The notes under the pieces were generated by a model. The model did no database searches. It was given only the letters and a program-made list of their open reading frames with translations, and had not been told where the DNA came from. From Pseudoclavibacter sp. CFCC 11306 (GTDB lineage Bacteria; Actinomycetota; Actinomycetes; Actinomycetales; Microbacteriaceae): a DNA stretch of 64,000 nt. Made by a program: the position numbers and the translations under genes. Below are positions 26,657 through 35,051 of this stretch, one piece after another. Position 1 is the first letter of the stretch. Each line of letters opens with the position of its first letter. The stretch covers positions 62,001 to 126,000 of the forward strand of contig NZ_WBKF01000002.1 in assembly GCF_008831235.1 (NCBI RefSeq), in the 5' to 3' direction.

Positions 26657-27574
26657 TCAGTTGAGATCCTGCTGTCCCAGCCAGTCGGATGCGATGGTGC
26701 TGGCCGGCAGGCCTTCGTTGACGCTGCGTGCATTGAGCGCGATGAGGTCGTCGGTGGTCATCGCAGCGCTGACCTTGTTGATGATCGCAGCGGCTTTGTC
26801 ATCAACGTTGTCGCTGGCCAGAGGCACCACATGCGAGGCGAGGAAGAGGCCTTTCGTGTCAGTCAGTGAGACCAGATCGTCGGCTGAGATCGCCGGGTCT
26901 GCGGTGTAGATGTTCGCGATCTGGACGTCTCCGTCTTTGAGCGCTTTGACGGTCAGGGGGCCGCCGGCGTCTTCGATCGGGGTGAAACCGATGGTGATGC
27001 CGTAGGTGTCGAGCAGTCCTTTCGGGCCATAGGGGCGTGTCTCGGCCTCAGAGTTGGCCCCGAGCGTCATCTGCACGGTGACGTTGGCGAGGTCATCGAT
27101 CGTGCTCAGCTTCCACTGATCGGCGAACTGCCGGGTGACGGTATAGGAATCCTGATCGCTGGCATCCGACTGGTCGAGCACGCGCAGACCGTCGGGAGTC
27201 GCGTTCTGCAGTTCGCCGTAGACGTCGTCAGCCAGGCGTGCAGTGGTATCTGGCTTCCAGTACTGCAGCAGATTCCCCGTGTACTCAGGAAAGAGGTCGA
27301 TCTTGCCCGACTCGATCTCAGGCAGGTACGCCTCTCGCTGCCCGATGCGGAACTGACGGTCGACGGTGAATCCGTCTCCTTCGAGCGCCTGGGCGTAGAT
27401 TTCGGAGATGATCTCATTCGAGTAGTAATCCTGTGAGCCGATGACGATTGTCTTCGACGACGAGCCCTCGTCGCTGCCGGATGAGAGGGGATCGTTTCCG
27501 GCGCAGCCGGTCAACGCGAGGGATCCGGTGAGCGCGAGTGCGCCGAGTGTGATGACCTTGGACCGATGTGACAT
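26657..27574 (-). CDS. Osmoprotectant ABC transporter substrate-binding lipoprotein (OpuCC/OsmX-like)
   Basis: A 305-residue extracellular binding protein for glycine betaine/choline/carnitine-type compounds. The lipobox LALTGC puts the lipidated Cys at residue 24; the mature part starts with a Ser/Asp linker and KTIVIGSQDYYSNEIISEIYAQ, typical of OpuAC-type folds, with FPEYTGNLLQYW as a family motif. The start at 27574 is preferred over an upstream ATG because the signal peptide then begins correctly. It is the last gene of a four-gene reverse-strand operon. The ligand cannot be fixed from sequence. Confidence 0.88.
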   Translation of the reverse strand: MSHRSKVITLGALALTGSLALTGCAGNDPLSSGSDEGSSSKTIVIGSQDYYSNEIISEIYAQALEGDGFTVDRQFRIGQREAYLPEIESGKIDLFPEYTGNLLQYWKPDTTARLADDVYGELQNATPDGLRVLDQSDASDQDSYTVTRQFADQWKLSTIDDLANVTVQMTLGANSEAETRPYGPKGLLDTYGITIGFTPIEDAGGPLTVKALKDGDVQIANIYTADPAISADDLVSLTDTKGLFLASHVVPLASDNVDDKAAAIINKVSAAMTTDDLIALNARSVNEGLPASTIASDWLGQQDLN

Positions 27575-27602
27575 GTTCTGTGTTCCTTCTTCTTGATGGT
27601 GG

Positions 27603-28286
27603 TCAACGCTGTCGAGCAGACAGCTGTGCAGGGTTGGCACGATGAGCTGAGAGACGCTGCAGCGCGGCAAGGGAGAGCTCGAGCAGCAGGGCCAGCGCGA
27701 TGACCAGCACAGCGCCCCCGAGCATCTGGGCGTAGTCGCGTGATTTGAGCCCAGTGAACAGATAGCGCCCCAACCCGGTGTCTGCGGTGTACGCAGCGAG
27801 AGTCGCCGTGGCCACGACCTGCAGAGTGGCCGCGCGCAGTCCGCCGACGATGACCGGCAGCGCCAGCGGCACCTCGACGAGGCGAATGACTTGGAGGGGG
27901 CTCATGCCGATGGCACGGGAAGCGCTTGGAACGGCCGGCTCGATCGCCTGCACGCCGGCGTATGCACCGGCCAGCAGCGAGGGCATCGCCAGTATGATGA
28001 GGGCGAGTGTCGGAGCCTGGACCCCGATGCCGAGTGCAAGACCGAACAGGGTGAGCAGTCCCAGTGTGGGAATCGCGCGAGCAGCACCGGTGATCGCACC
28101 GATGGTGGCCGCTCCGCGGTGGGTGTGTCCGATCAGCACCCCGGCTGGCAGGGCGACGATCCCTGCCGCGGCTATCGAGACACCGGTGATGGCCAGGTGC
28201 TCAAGGGTTCGCCTGGGAATGCCGCCGGCGCCGGCCCAATTCGAAGGATCGGTGAGCCATGCCACCGTATCGATCAGCAGACTCAT
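27603..28286 (-). CDS. Osmoprotectant ABC transporter permease (OpuCB/OpuCD-like)
   Basis: A 227-residue inner-membrane permease with five or six hydrophobic helices. The cytoplasmic coupling segment (EAA-like) reads PSASRAIGMSPLQVIRLVEVPLALPVI. It differs from its partner permease and forms with it a heterodimeric channel. The ATG at 28286 overlaps the upstream stop by four bases. The order ATPase-permease-permease-binding protein matches opuC-type operons. Confidence 0.9.
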   Translation of the reverse strand: MSLLIDTVAWLTDPSNWAGAGGIPRRTLEHLAITGVSIAAAGIVALPAGVLIGHTHRGAATIGAITGAARAIPTLGLLTLFGLALGIGVQAPTLALIILAMPSLLAGAYAGVQAIEPAVPSASRAIGMSPLQVIRLVEVPLALPVIVGGLRAATLQVVATATLAAYTADTGLGRYLFTGLKSRDYAQMLGGAVLVIALALLLELSLAALQRLSAHRANPAQLSARQR

Positions 28287-28939
28287 GCCGACCTCCGACG
28301 TCGTCGCAGACTGCGCTGCCAAGGTGTCAGCGCCCGCCCGAGGACAGAGAGCAGGACATCGACCAGCAGGGCCAGCAGCACCGTAGCCACGACGCTGGTA
28401 ACGACCTCAGCGGTGATGCCGCGCTGGAATCCGTCAGTGAGCAGAGTTCCGAGACTGGGCACGCCTATCAGAGCACCTATGGTGACCAGCGCGATCGTTG
28501 AGACGGCCACGACACGTACGCCCGAGATCAGCACGGGCACTGCGAGTGGCAGATCCACCTGCCAGAACACCGCACGAGGCGAGTGGCCGATCGCGATCGC
28601 GGCATCGCGGGTGTGGGGCTCGACGGTGGAGAAGGCGTCGGCAGCGGTGCGCACCAGCAAAGCTACTCCGTAAACGGTCAATGCGATGGTCATCGTCGCC
28701 GCAGACCGCAGAGGAATGCCGAGAATGGCCGGGATGACGATCAGCAGGGGCAGTGCCGGAATCGCATAGAGCAGTGTCGCGGCACTCAGCAGTGGAGTGC
28801 CGATACGAGGTCGACGGAACGCGAGACGACCCAGCGGAACGGCGATGAGCACACTGAGTGCGATCGCCGGAAGGCTCAGCATCACATGACTGCGAAGCAG
28901 GTCGACGACCTGCGGCCAGTTGAGCGTCAGCCAGGTCAC
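28283..28939 (-). CDS. Osmoprotectant ABC transporter permease (OpuCB-like)
   Basis: A 218-residue membrane permease with about six helices and the coupling motif HTRDAAIAIGHSPRAVFWQVDLPLAVPVL. The start is a GTG at 28939 overlapping the ATPase stop (GTGA), so the three genes are translationally coupled. It pairs with the next permease to form the channel. Confidence 0.9.
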   Translation of the reverse strand: MTWLTLNWPQVVDLLRSHVMLSLPAIALSVLIAVPLGRLAFRRPRIGTPLLSAATLLYAIPALPLLIVIPAILGIPLRSAATMTIALTVYGVALLVRTAADAFSTVEPHTRDAAIAIGHSPRAVFWQVDLPLAVPVLISGVRVVAVSTIALVTIGALIGVPSLGTLLTDGFQRGITAEVVTSVVATVLLALLVDVLLSVLGRALTPWQRSLRRRRRSA

Positions 28940-29748
28940 GGCGCCATCACTCCTACCGGGCGGCCGTGGCCGTCGAGCACGATCGAACGGCCCTCGACGA
29001 TCTTCTCGTGCAGCGTGCGCTCGGCACGATCGGCACCGATGAAGTCTGCGACGAAACCGTTGGCGGGGGCGGCGAGAATCTCTGCCGGGCTTCCCTGCTG
29101 CGCGATCACGCCGTGATCGTGCAGCACGACCACCTCGTCGCCGAGGCGGAATGCTTCGTCGACGTCGTGGGTGACGAACACGATGGTCTTGCCGAGATCG
29201 GCCTGCAGCCTCAGCAGCTCATCCTGCAGCTCTCGTCGAACGATCGGGTCGACTGCGCCGAACGGCTCGTCCATCAACAGGATGTTCGGATCAGGCGCCA
29301 GGGCGCGTGCCACGCCGACGCGTTGCTGCTGACCGCCGCTCAGCTCTGCGGGATATCGCTCTGAGAGGGCGGGATCGAGCCCGACGCGTTGCATCAGCTC
29401 GGTGGCGCGGATGCGGGCCTGTGCCCGCCTCGTGCCGTTGAGACGCAGCACCGTGGCGACGTTGTCGAGCACAGTGCGGTGCGGCAGCAGGCCGCCGGCC
29501 TGCAGCACATAGCCGATCGACCGGCGCAGGGCCACGGCGTCGCGCGCGCGTACATCCTCACCATCGATGAGCACTCGGCCGGACGAGGGCTCGACCATGC
29601 GGTTGACCATGCGCAGCAGCGTGGTCTTGCCTGACCCGGATGAGCCGACCAGCGCCACCGTGCGATGCGACGGTACGGTCAGTGTGAAGTTCCTGACCGC
29701 GACAGATCCGCCAGGGTACGTCTTCGCCACGGACGTGAACTCGATCAT
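28936..29748 (-). CDS. Osmoprotectant ABC transporter ATP-binding protein (OpuCA-like)
   Basis: A 270-residue ABC ATPase. Walker A is GSSGSGKTT (35-43), the signature is LSGGQQQRVGVARAL, Walker B is ILLMDEPFGAVD, and the switch histidine is in THDVDEAF. It lacks the C-terminal tandem CBS domains that sense ionic strength in OpuA/OpuCA of Firmicutes, so osmotic gating by CBS is not expected. The ATG at 29748 has GGAAGGA six bases upstream; the longer frame adds 18 residues without a ribosome-binding site. It is the first gene of the operon and diverges from padR. Confidence 0.9.
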   Translation of the reverse strand: MIEFTSVAKTYPGGSVAVRNFTLTVPSHRTVALVGSSGSGKTTLLRMVNRMVEPSSGRVLIDGEDVRARDAVALRRSIGYVLQAGGLLPHRTVLDNVATVLRLNGTRRAQARIRATELMQRVGLDPALSERYPAELSGGQQQRVGVARALAPDPNILLMDEPFGAVDPIVRRELQDELLRLQADLGKTIVFVTHDVDEAFRLGDEVVVLHDHGVIAQQGSPAEILAAPANGFVADFIGADRAERTLHEKIVEGRSIVLDGHGRPVGVMAP

Positions 29749-29853
29749 CCGGATTCCTTCCGCCGTTCCCTGGGCCTGCCGCTCGCTGAGCGCCGTGTTC
29801 ACGCAGCTCGAACCGGCAGACGCCCAAGCCCTGTGCAGCGCTCGGCCCGGCAG

Positions 29854-29926
29854 TCTGATCGTTCGGCAGATGCGCAGCTCAAGCTTATACCTCTGATCGT
29901 TGTGCCTCGAATCGTGGTGCTACAGT
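29854..29926. promoter_or_regulatory. Divergent promoter region of opu operon and padR with 10-base direct repeat
   Basis: TCTGATCGTT occurs at 29854-29863 and 29892-29901. A -10-like TACAGT (29921-29926) lies seven bases before the padR GTG, which suggests a leaderless padR transcript. The repeat is a candidate operator for PadR controlling one or both directions. On the reverse strand TTGAGC near 29880 could serve as the opu -35. Confidence 0.4.
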
Positions 29927-29933
29927 CGGAGAC

Positions 29934-30476
29934 GTGATCGAGTTGATGATTCTGGGTTTTCTGGCCGAGGGCCCGTTGCACGGGTACGAGCTGAGGCGCC
30001 GGATGAACCGCCTGCACGGGTATGCGCGTGCCATCAGTGACGGAACGATCTATCCGGCGATCAACCGTCTCATCGCGTCGGGAGCGCTCCTCCAGACTCT
30101 CGAGACCGGGCGTGGGGCGACCACGCGGCGAACCCTGCACCTGACGGAGCGCGGGCATGAGCAGCTGCTGCAGCGGCTGCGTGCCGCCTCGGGCCATGAC
30201 ATCACCGACGGCGCACGGTTCTTCATCGTGCTGGCCTTCCTGTCGCTCCTGCCCGACGATTTCGAGCGTCGCGCCGTGCTGCAGCGCCGCCTCGACTTTC
30301 TCGACCAGCCGGTCGGCTTCTTCTTCGACGCAGACCGACCCCTGCGTGCAGCCGAGATTACCGATCCCTACCGCCAAGGCATCCTCGTGACCGCTCGCGC
30401 GGCCCGCAGAGCAGAGCTCACGTGGCTGCGTGACCAGCTCGGGCCCACCTCACGCTCAGTTCGGGAGCAGACATGA
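29934..30476 (+). CDS. PadR-family transcriptional regulator
   Basis: A 180-residue regulator. The PadR winged helix-turn-helix occupies residues 1-80, with LMILGFLAEGPLHGYELRRR and the conserved DGTIYPAINRLIASGAL; the wing contains the Arg/Thr-rich strand before LHLTERG. The C-terminal half is helical (PadR C-domain, dimerisation and ligand sensing). The GTG at 29934 has no well-spaced ribosome-binding site and lies seven bases after a TACAGT -10, so leaderless translation is likely. The stop overlaps the oxidoreductase start by four bases, so the regulator and enzyme are one unit. Confidence 0.88.
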   Translation: MIELMILGFLAEGPLHGYELRRRMNRLHGYARAISDGTIYPAINRLIASGALLQTLETGRGATTRRTLHLTERGHEQLLQRLRAASGHDITDGARFFIVLAFLSLLPDDFERRAVLQRRLDFLDQPVGFFFDADRPLRAAEITDPYRQGILVTARAARRAELTWLRDQLGPTSRSVREQT

Positions 30477-31456
30477 ACACCATGCGCGCAGTCGTTCTCG
30501 ATGCCCCGGGGCCGGTGGCCAATCTGCACATTCGTGACCTGCCCATCCCAGTGCCGGCGCCTGGGTGGGTGCGCATCACGGTGAAGGCGTTCGGTCTCAA
30601 CCGTTCAGAACTGCATACACGCCTCGGGTTCGCCGGCCCCGCCGTGACCTATCCCCGGGTGCTCGGCATCGAGGCCACCGGAGTCATCGACGACGACCCG
30701 TCGGGTCGTTTCGCCCGTGGGCAGCAGGTCATGACGCTCATGGGGGGCATGGGGCGCACTTTCGACGGCGGCTACGCGCAGTACACCTGCGTGCCGGTTC
30801 ATCAGGTCATCCCCTTTCACTCGGCTCTCGACTGGGCCACGCTCGGCGCGATCCCGGAGATGTTGCAGACGGCACACGGCTCACTCACCATCGGCCTCGA
30901 CGTGCAGGCCGCGCAGAGCCTGCTGGTGCGCGGGGGCACGTCGTCGGTGGGGCTCGCGGCAGCCGTTCTCGCCAAACGCCAGGGGCTGACGGTGCTGTCG
31001 ACCACACGCAGCCCGGCCAAAGCCGATGCGCTCAGAGCCGCCGGCGTCGATCACGTGCTCATAGACGACGGAGCCGTCGCACCCCAGGTGCGCTCGGTGC
31101 TGCCCGAGGGCGTCGACGCGGCACTCGAGCTGGTCGGCACGCCGACACTCCCGGACACCCTGCGCGCCACCCGTGTGCACGGGGTCGTCTGCTTCACAGG
31201 GATGCTCTCGAACCAATGGACGGTCAAAGACTTCTACCCCATCGACTACATTCCCCGCGGTGTGCGTCTGACGGCTTACTCAGGCGACGCGGGTGATCTG
31301 CCAGTGGACGTGCTGCAGCAGTATCTCGATGACGTCGAGGCCGGCCGCACGGTCGTGCCGATCGACCGGGTGTTCTCTCTCGACCAGATTCGAGAAGCGC
31401 ATGCTCTGATGGAATCCGGTCAGGCGCACGGCAAGCTCGTCGTCCTGCTCGACTGA
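30473..31456 (+). CDS. Quinone oxidoreductase-like NADPH-dependent MDR enzyme
   Basis: A 327-residue medium-chain dehydrogenase/reductase of the zinc-independent quinone oxidoreductase branch. The catalytic-domain start carries GFGLNRSELHTRLG-like sequence (here AFGLNRSELHTR), LGIEATGVI, and the nucleotide-binding stretch VRGGTSSVGLAAAVLAKRQG. No zinc-binding cysteines are visible. It is coupled to padR (ATGA overlap), a pairing typical of inducible detoxification modules. The substrate is unknown; quinones or enals are plausible by family. Confidence 0.82.
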   Translation: MNTMRAVVLDAPGPVANLHIRDLPIPVPAPGWVRITVKAFGLNRSELHTRLGFAGPAVTYPRVLGIEATGVIDDDPSGRFARGQQVMTLMGGMGRTFDGGYAQYTCVPVHQVIPFHSALDWATLGAIPEMLQTAHGSLTIGLDVQAAQSLLVRGGTSSVGLAAAVLAKRQGLTVLSTTRSPAKADALRAAGVDHVLIDDGAVAPQVRSVLPEGVDAALELVGTPTLPDTLRATRVHGVVCFTGMLSNQWTVKDFYPIDYIPRGVRLTAYSGDAGDLPVDVLQQYLDDVEAGRTVVPIDRVFSLDQIREAHALMESGQAHGKLVVLLD

Positions 31457-31465
31457 TCAAGCCGT

Positions 31466-32362
31466 TCAGAACTGATGCTCAGGCCCGGGAAAGGCGCCCG
31501 AGGCGACATCGGCGGCATACGCACGCGCTGCATCCACCAGCGCGCCGCGAACGTCTGCATACTGCTTGACGAAGCGCGGCATACGGCCGGCGCGCAGCCC
31601 GGCCATGTCCTGCCAGACCAGCACTTGAGCGTCGCATCCCGCGCCGGCGCCGATGCCGACGGTCGGAATGCGCAGCGCAGCGGTGACCTCTGCGGCGACG
31701 GCTGCGGGCACCATCTCGAGCACGACGGCGAATGCACCGGCTGCCTCGAGCGCTCGGGCGTCGGCGATGAGACGGGCTCCGTCGTCTCCCCTGCCCTGCA
31801 CGCGATAGCCGCCGAGCTGGTGCTCAGATTGCGGCGTGAACCCGATGTGCGCCATCACGGGCACGCCGCTGTGCACGAGTTTCTCGACCTGCGGCACGAC
31901 CTCGACCCCGCCTTCGAGCTTGACCGCGTGAGCGCCCGCCTCTTTGAGAAAGCGTGCTGCAGTCAGAAACGCCTGCTCAGGCGAGGCCTGATATGACCCG
32001 AAAGGCAGGTCGACGACGATCAGCGCCCGCCTCGCAGCTCGTGAGACCCCACGCGTCAGCATGATCATCTCGTCGACGGTGACCGGCAGCGAGCTCTCAT
32101 TGCCCAGCACGTTGTTCGAGGCCGAGTCGCCGACGAGGAGCACGGGAATGCCCGCCTCTTCGAAGACCTGCGCGGTGTACATGTCGTACGCGGTGAGCAT
32201 CGCCCAGCGCTCGCCGCGATCCTTCATCTGCTGCAGATGCGGGATGCGTACGCGTGCAAGCGGCGTTGCCGGCGCTGTGCCCGGCTCGGGCAGGCCGGAT
32301 GCGGTGGATGCGTCGGCAGAAATGGCCGGGGGTGTGCCGTACGGTGCGGGCTGCTCGCTCAC
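31466..32362 (-). CDS. panB: 3-methyl-2-oxobutanoate hydroxymethyltransferase (ketopantoate hydroxymethyltransferase)
   Basis: A 298-residue enzyme of pantothenate/CoA synthesis that adds a hydroxymethyl group from methylene-tetrahydrofolate to 2-ketoisovalerate. Family motifs are [38 protein letters not shown] and [17 protein letters not shown]. The N-terminal 35 residues are a Pro/Ala/Ser-rich extension. The start is a GTG at 32362. It converges with the oxidoreductase gene and is preceded by a long inverted repeat. panC and panD are not nearby. Confidence 0.94.
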   Translation of the reverse strand: MSEQPAPYGTPPAISADASTASGLPEPGTAPATPLARVRIPHLQQMKDRGERWAMLTAYDMYTAQVFEEAGIPVLLVGDSASNNVLGNESSLPVTVDEMIMLTRGVSRAARRALIVVDLPFGSYQASPEQAFLTAARFLKEAGAHAVKLEGGVEVVPQVEKLVHSGVPVMAHIGFTPQSEHQLGGYRVQGRGDDGARLIADARALEAAGAFAVVLEMVPAAVAAEVTAALRIPTVGIGAGAGCDAQVLVWQDMAGLRAGRMPRFVKQYADVRGALVDAARAYAADVASGAFPGPEHQF

Positions 32363-32451
32363 GCGAATCCTCTGTTCGTCAGTCGATGCACGGAGGCACG
32401 ACTCGGGAAGCGTCAGTGCTCGTGCGGGGTCGTGCTCCAGCGTACTCGACT

Positions 32452-32499
32452 GAGAGGCGAGCGTTATATGCCGTTTTCGACATATGACGCTCGCCTCTC
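32452..32499. repeat. Long inverted repeat (19-base arms, 10-base loop)
   Basis: The arms GAGAGGCGAGCGTTATATG (32452-32470) and CATATGACGCTCGCCTCTC (32481-32499) pair over 19 bases with a single G-U position; the loop is CCGTTTTCGA. It lies between the alcohol dehydrogenase stop and panB, so it can end the dehydrogenase transcript, but it is longer and more perfect than needed. It resembles a dispersed palindromic element; only one copy is in this window. Confidence 0.75.
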
Positions 32500-32536
32500 G
32501 AAGAGGTCAGTGCAGGCGCGCTGACTGCTGTCTCGC

Positions 32537-33622
32537 CTAATTCTCGTCGAGTCCCTCGCCAGAAGGCGACACCAGGATCTTCACGGCCGTCTCGTTGCGA
32601 TGGATCAGTGTGTCGAAGCCCTCGTCGACCAGGTGCTCGAGAGCGATCTTGCCGGTGATGAACGGCTTGAGGTCGATCTTGCCGCTCTCGACGAGCTTGA
32701 TGGTCGCCGGGTGGCTGTTCACGTAGCCGATGGTGCCGCGGATGTCGAGCTCTTTCATGACGATCTTGTGCATGTCGAGTTCGGCCTTCTTGCCCCAGAT
32801 CGACACGATGACGATCACGCCGGTCGGGCGCACGGCGTCGAGCAGGGTGTCGAGCACGACCTGAACGCTGGTGCACTCGAACGCGACGTCGGCACCCTTG
32901 CCGTCGGTGAGTTTGCGGGTCTCTTCGACCACGTCGACCTCGGCGGGATTGAAGGCATAGTCGGCGACGCCGGCGTCGAGGGCCTTCTGCCGGCGCAGCG
33001 GGCTCAGTTCAGAGATGACGACCTTCACACCCAGTGCGTGCAGCACGGCTGCGGTCAGCTGACCGATGGGGCCGGCGCCGCCGATGATGGCGGTCTGACC
33101 TGCCTGAACGCCGGAGCGCTCGACGGCGTGATAGGCCACCGAGAGGGGCTCGATGAGTGCGGCCTGATCGAGAGGCAGACTCTGATCGATCTTGTGCACC
33201 CAGCGGCGGCGCACCACGATGTTCTCGGCAAGGCCGCCGCCGCGGCCGGCGAGACCGATGAAGTTCATGTCTTTCGAGAGGTGGTAGTCCTTGCTCTCGG
33301 GGCCGGTGTAGACGTCATCGCTGATGATGTACGGCTCGACCACGACGTGATCGCCGACTTTGAGATCGTCGACGCCTTCGCCGACCTCGCTGATGACGCC
33401 CGAGAACTCGTGCCCGAGGGTGACCGGGGCCGATTCTCCCGAGATGGGGTGCGGATGCCCTGCCGGCGGCACGAAGATCGGGCCGTCGAGGAACTCGTGC
33501 AGGTCGGTGCCGCAGATGCCGCACCACGCGACATCGATGCGTACCGTGCCGGGCTTCAGCTGCTGTGGCTCGATGTCTTCGATGCGAATGTCGCTGCGGT
33601 CGTAATAGCGTGCTGCCTTCAT
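32537..33622 (-). CDS. Zinc-containing alcohol dehydrogenase, (R,R)-butanediol dehydrogenase type
   Basis: A 361-residue MDR dehydrogenase close to 2,3-butanediol/sorbitol dehydrogenases. Catalytic zinc ligands are C37 (WCGICGTD), H71-E72 (GHE) and E159 (ALIEP); the Rossmann motif is GGAGPIGQLTA (about 181-191). The lobe where the structural-zinc cysteines would be (residues 98-120) has none. The ATG at 33622 starts MKAARYY; the longer frame is unsupported. The AAGGGAG ribosome-binding site lies about 11 bases upstream. It is monocistronic between hairpins. The exact diol/alcohol substrate is uncertain. Confidence 0.85.
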   Translation of the reverse strand: MKAARYYDRSDIRIEDIEPQQLKPGTVRIDVAWCGICGTDLHEFLDGPIFVPPAGHPHPISGESAPVTLGHEFSGVISEVGEGVDDLKVGDHVVVEPYIISDDVYTGPESKDYHLSKDMNFIGLAGRGGGLAENIVVRRRWVHKIDQSLPLDQAALIEPLSVAYHAVERSGVQAGQTAIIGGAGPIGQLTAAVLHALGVKVVISELSPLRRQKALDAGVADYAFNPAEVDVVEETRKLTDGKGADVAFECTSVQVVLDTLLDAVRPTGVIVIVSIWGKKAELDMHKIVMKELDIRGTIGYVNSHPATIKLVESGKIDLKPFITGKIALEHLVDEGFDTLIHRNETAVKILVSPSGEGLDEN

Positions 33623-33750
33623 GGTGTGGTTGTCTCCCTTGCGTGACGCGACAGCACGCGCACGGTGGCTGTCGCAGTGTTGGGTCGACGGTGTCCCCCG
33701 TCGACCCAAGTGTATCGAGAGCGAGACAACGAACTCTGAACGGCAGAGAA

Positions 33751-33791
33751 ACAGCCGCGAAGTGTCTTGTTCTGGGACACTTCGCGGCTGT
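33751..33791 (-). terminator. Terminator of the helical membrane protein gene
   Basis: A perfect 16-base stem (33751-33766 with 33776-33791) with a nine-base loop is followed on the reverse strand by TTTCTCT. It lies 35 bases past the stop of the 191-residue gene. Confidence 0.85.
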
Positions 33792-33825
33792 CGGTCAGCG
33801 GTGCAGGTCAGCGCTGACGAGCGAA

Positions 33826-34401
33826 TCAGAGATCGTCGCCGAATTCGTCGTCGATGCCGATCCAGTGTTCGTCGGCCAGCGTGACAGCACGAACGACCGC
33901 CACGCCGAGGCCGACCACGACCGCGATGCCCAGTGTCGGCAGCACCCAGCGGGCGCCCGACTTCTTTGGCTCGGCCGCATCGGCGACCTGCTCGGTCACC
34001 TCGTGCGTCGCCTGCTGAGCCTGCTTCGCCGCCCGCTTGGCCGCCTTCTTCGTCTGTTTCACTGATTCGACCGCAGCCTCTTTCACCTCTGCCGCAGTGT
34101 GCTCGGCGCCCTGCTTGAGATCGGCAGCACCTCGACGCACACTCTCAGCCACATCGGCGTTGACCGGAGCCTCTTTCAGCGCCTCGAGCACGGCCTTCGC
34201 CGTGCCGACGGCAGTGATCGCTGCGGGCACCACATCGCTGTAGAAGCGCTCCTTCGCGGCCTGCGTGGTCTGGCCGGCGACCTCGGCGCCCTTCTGCGCC
34301 AGCGGTTTGACGGTGTTGTTCGTGAAGTGCTCGAAGTCTCGGATCGCCTTCTCGAGGCGCGTCTTGAGCTGTTCGACGTTCTCAGTTGCCTTGTCTGCCA
34401 T
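33826..34401 (-). CDS. Unknown helical protein with C-terminal membrane anchor (191 aa)
   Basis: I do not recognise a characterised family. Residues 1-120 are long charged amphipathic helices rich in Ala, Glu, Lys and Thr with repeated patterns such as QKGAEVAGQTTQAAKERF and KQGAEHTAAEVKEAA. A Lys/Ala-rich stretch (about 118-140) follows, then one transmembrane helix (about 155-175, WVLPTLGIAVVVGLGVAVVRAV) and an acidic end DDEFGDDL. The composition recalls LEA/apolipoprotein-like or DUF883-type membrane-associated proteins, suggesting a stress or envelope role (inference). The ATG at 34401 has an ideal AGGAGG seven bases upstream. It has its own terminator and diverges from the cyclophilin gene. 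Confidence 0.75.
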   Translation of the reverse strand: MADKATENVEQLKTRLEKAIRDFEHFTNNTVKPLAQKGAEVAGQTTQAAKERFYSDVVPAAITAVGTAKAVLEALKEAPVNADVAESVRRGAADLKQGAEHTAAEVKEAAVESVKQTKKAAKRAAKQAQQATHEVTEQVADAAEPKKSGARWVLPTLGIAVVVGLGVAVVRAVTLADEHWIGIDDEFGDDL

Positions 34402-34508
34402 GGTGTGACCTCCTGTGCCCATTGTGCCATCTCAGGCAGAGGCCGTCAGGCTTCTGTGACAAACTCAACGCATCTTGCCAGCATCGTCGGTTGTGCGAGA
34501 ATCGACGC

Positions 34509-35048
34509 ATGACTCAGCACACGCATACTGCGACTCTGCACACGAACCACGGTGACATCGTCATCAACCTCTTCGGTTTCCAGGCACCGAAGACCGTCGA
34601 GAACTTCGTCGGTCTCGCCACCGGCGAGAAAGAGTGGAAGCACCCGGGCACCGGCGAGACCAAGACCACTCCCCTGTACCAGGATGTGATCTTCCACCGA
34701 GTGATCCCCGGCTTCATGATCCAAGGCGGCGACCCGATCGGCACCGGCACCGGCGGTCCGGGCTACGCCTTCGACGATGAGATTCACCCGGAGCTGCAGT
34801 TTACGAAGCCCTACCTGCTTGCGATGGCCAACGCCGGCCAGCGCGGCGGCCACGGCACCAACGGCTCACAGTTCTTCATCACCGTCGACGCGACCCCATG
34901 GCTGAACGGTCACCACACCATCTTCGGCGAGGTCGCTGACGACGACTCACGCAAGGTGGTCGACGAGATCGCCGCCGTCGCCACCCAGCCCGGCGACCGC
35001 CCGGTCGAAGACGTGGTCATCACCGGTGTCGACGTCGTCAAGGCCTGA
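34509..35048 (+). CDS. ppiA: Peptidyl-prolyl cis-trans isomerase, cyclophilin type
   Basis: A 179-residue cytoplasmic cyclophilin. The active-site region FHRVIPGFMIQGGDP with its catalytic Arg, AMANAG, TNGSQFFIT and the loop WLNGHHTIFGEV are all present. It has no signal peptide. The ATG at 34509 lacks a ribosome-binding site; a GAGAAT element lies six bases upstream with TTGCCA 16 bases before it, so the transcript may be leaderless. The rhomboid gene follows after three bases. Confidence 0.93.
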   Translation: MTQHTHTATLHTNHGDIVINLFGFQAPKTVENFVGLATGEKEWKHPGTGETKTTPLYQDVIFHRVIPGFMIQGGDPIGTGTGGPGYAFDDEIHPELQFTKPYLLAMANAGQRGGHGTNGSQFFITVDATPWLNGHHTIFGEVADDDSRKVVDEIAAVATQPGDRPVEDVVITGVDVVKA

Positions 35049-35051
35049 CGC

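Noticed and set aside
26195-26869. Possible gene on the plus strand in the gap after tRNA-Ala
   Set aside because: Composition is random-looking (Ser/Arg/Ala), no ribosome-binding site, and it runs into the antisense of the opu binding-protein gene.
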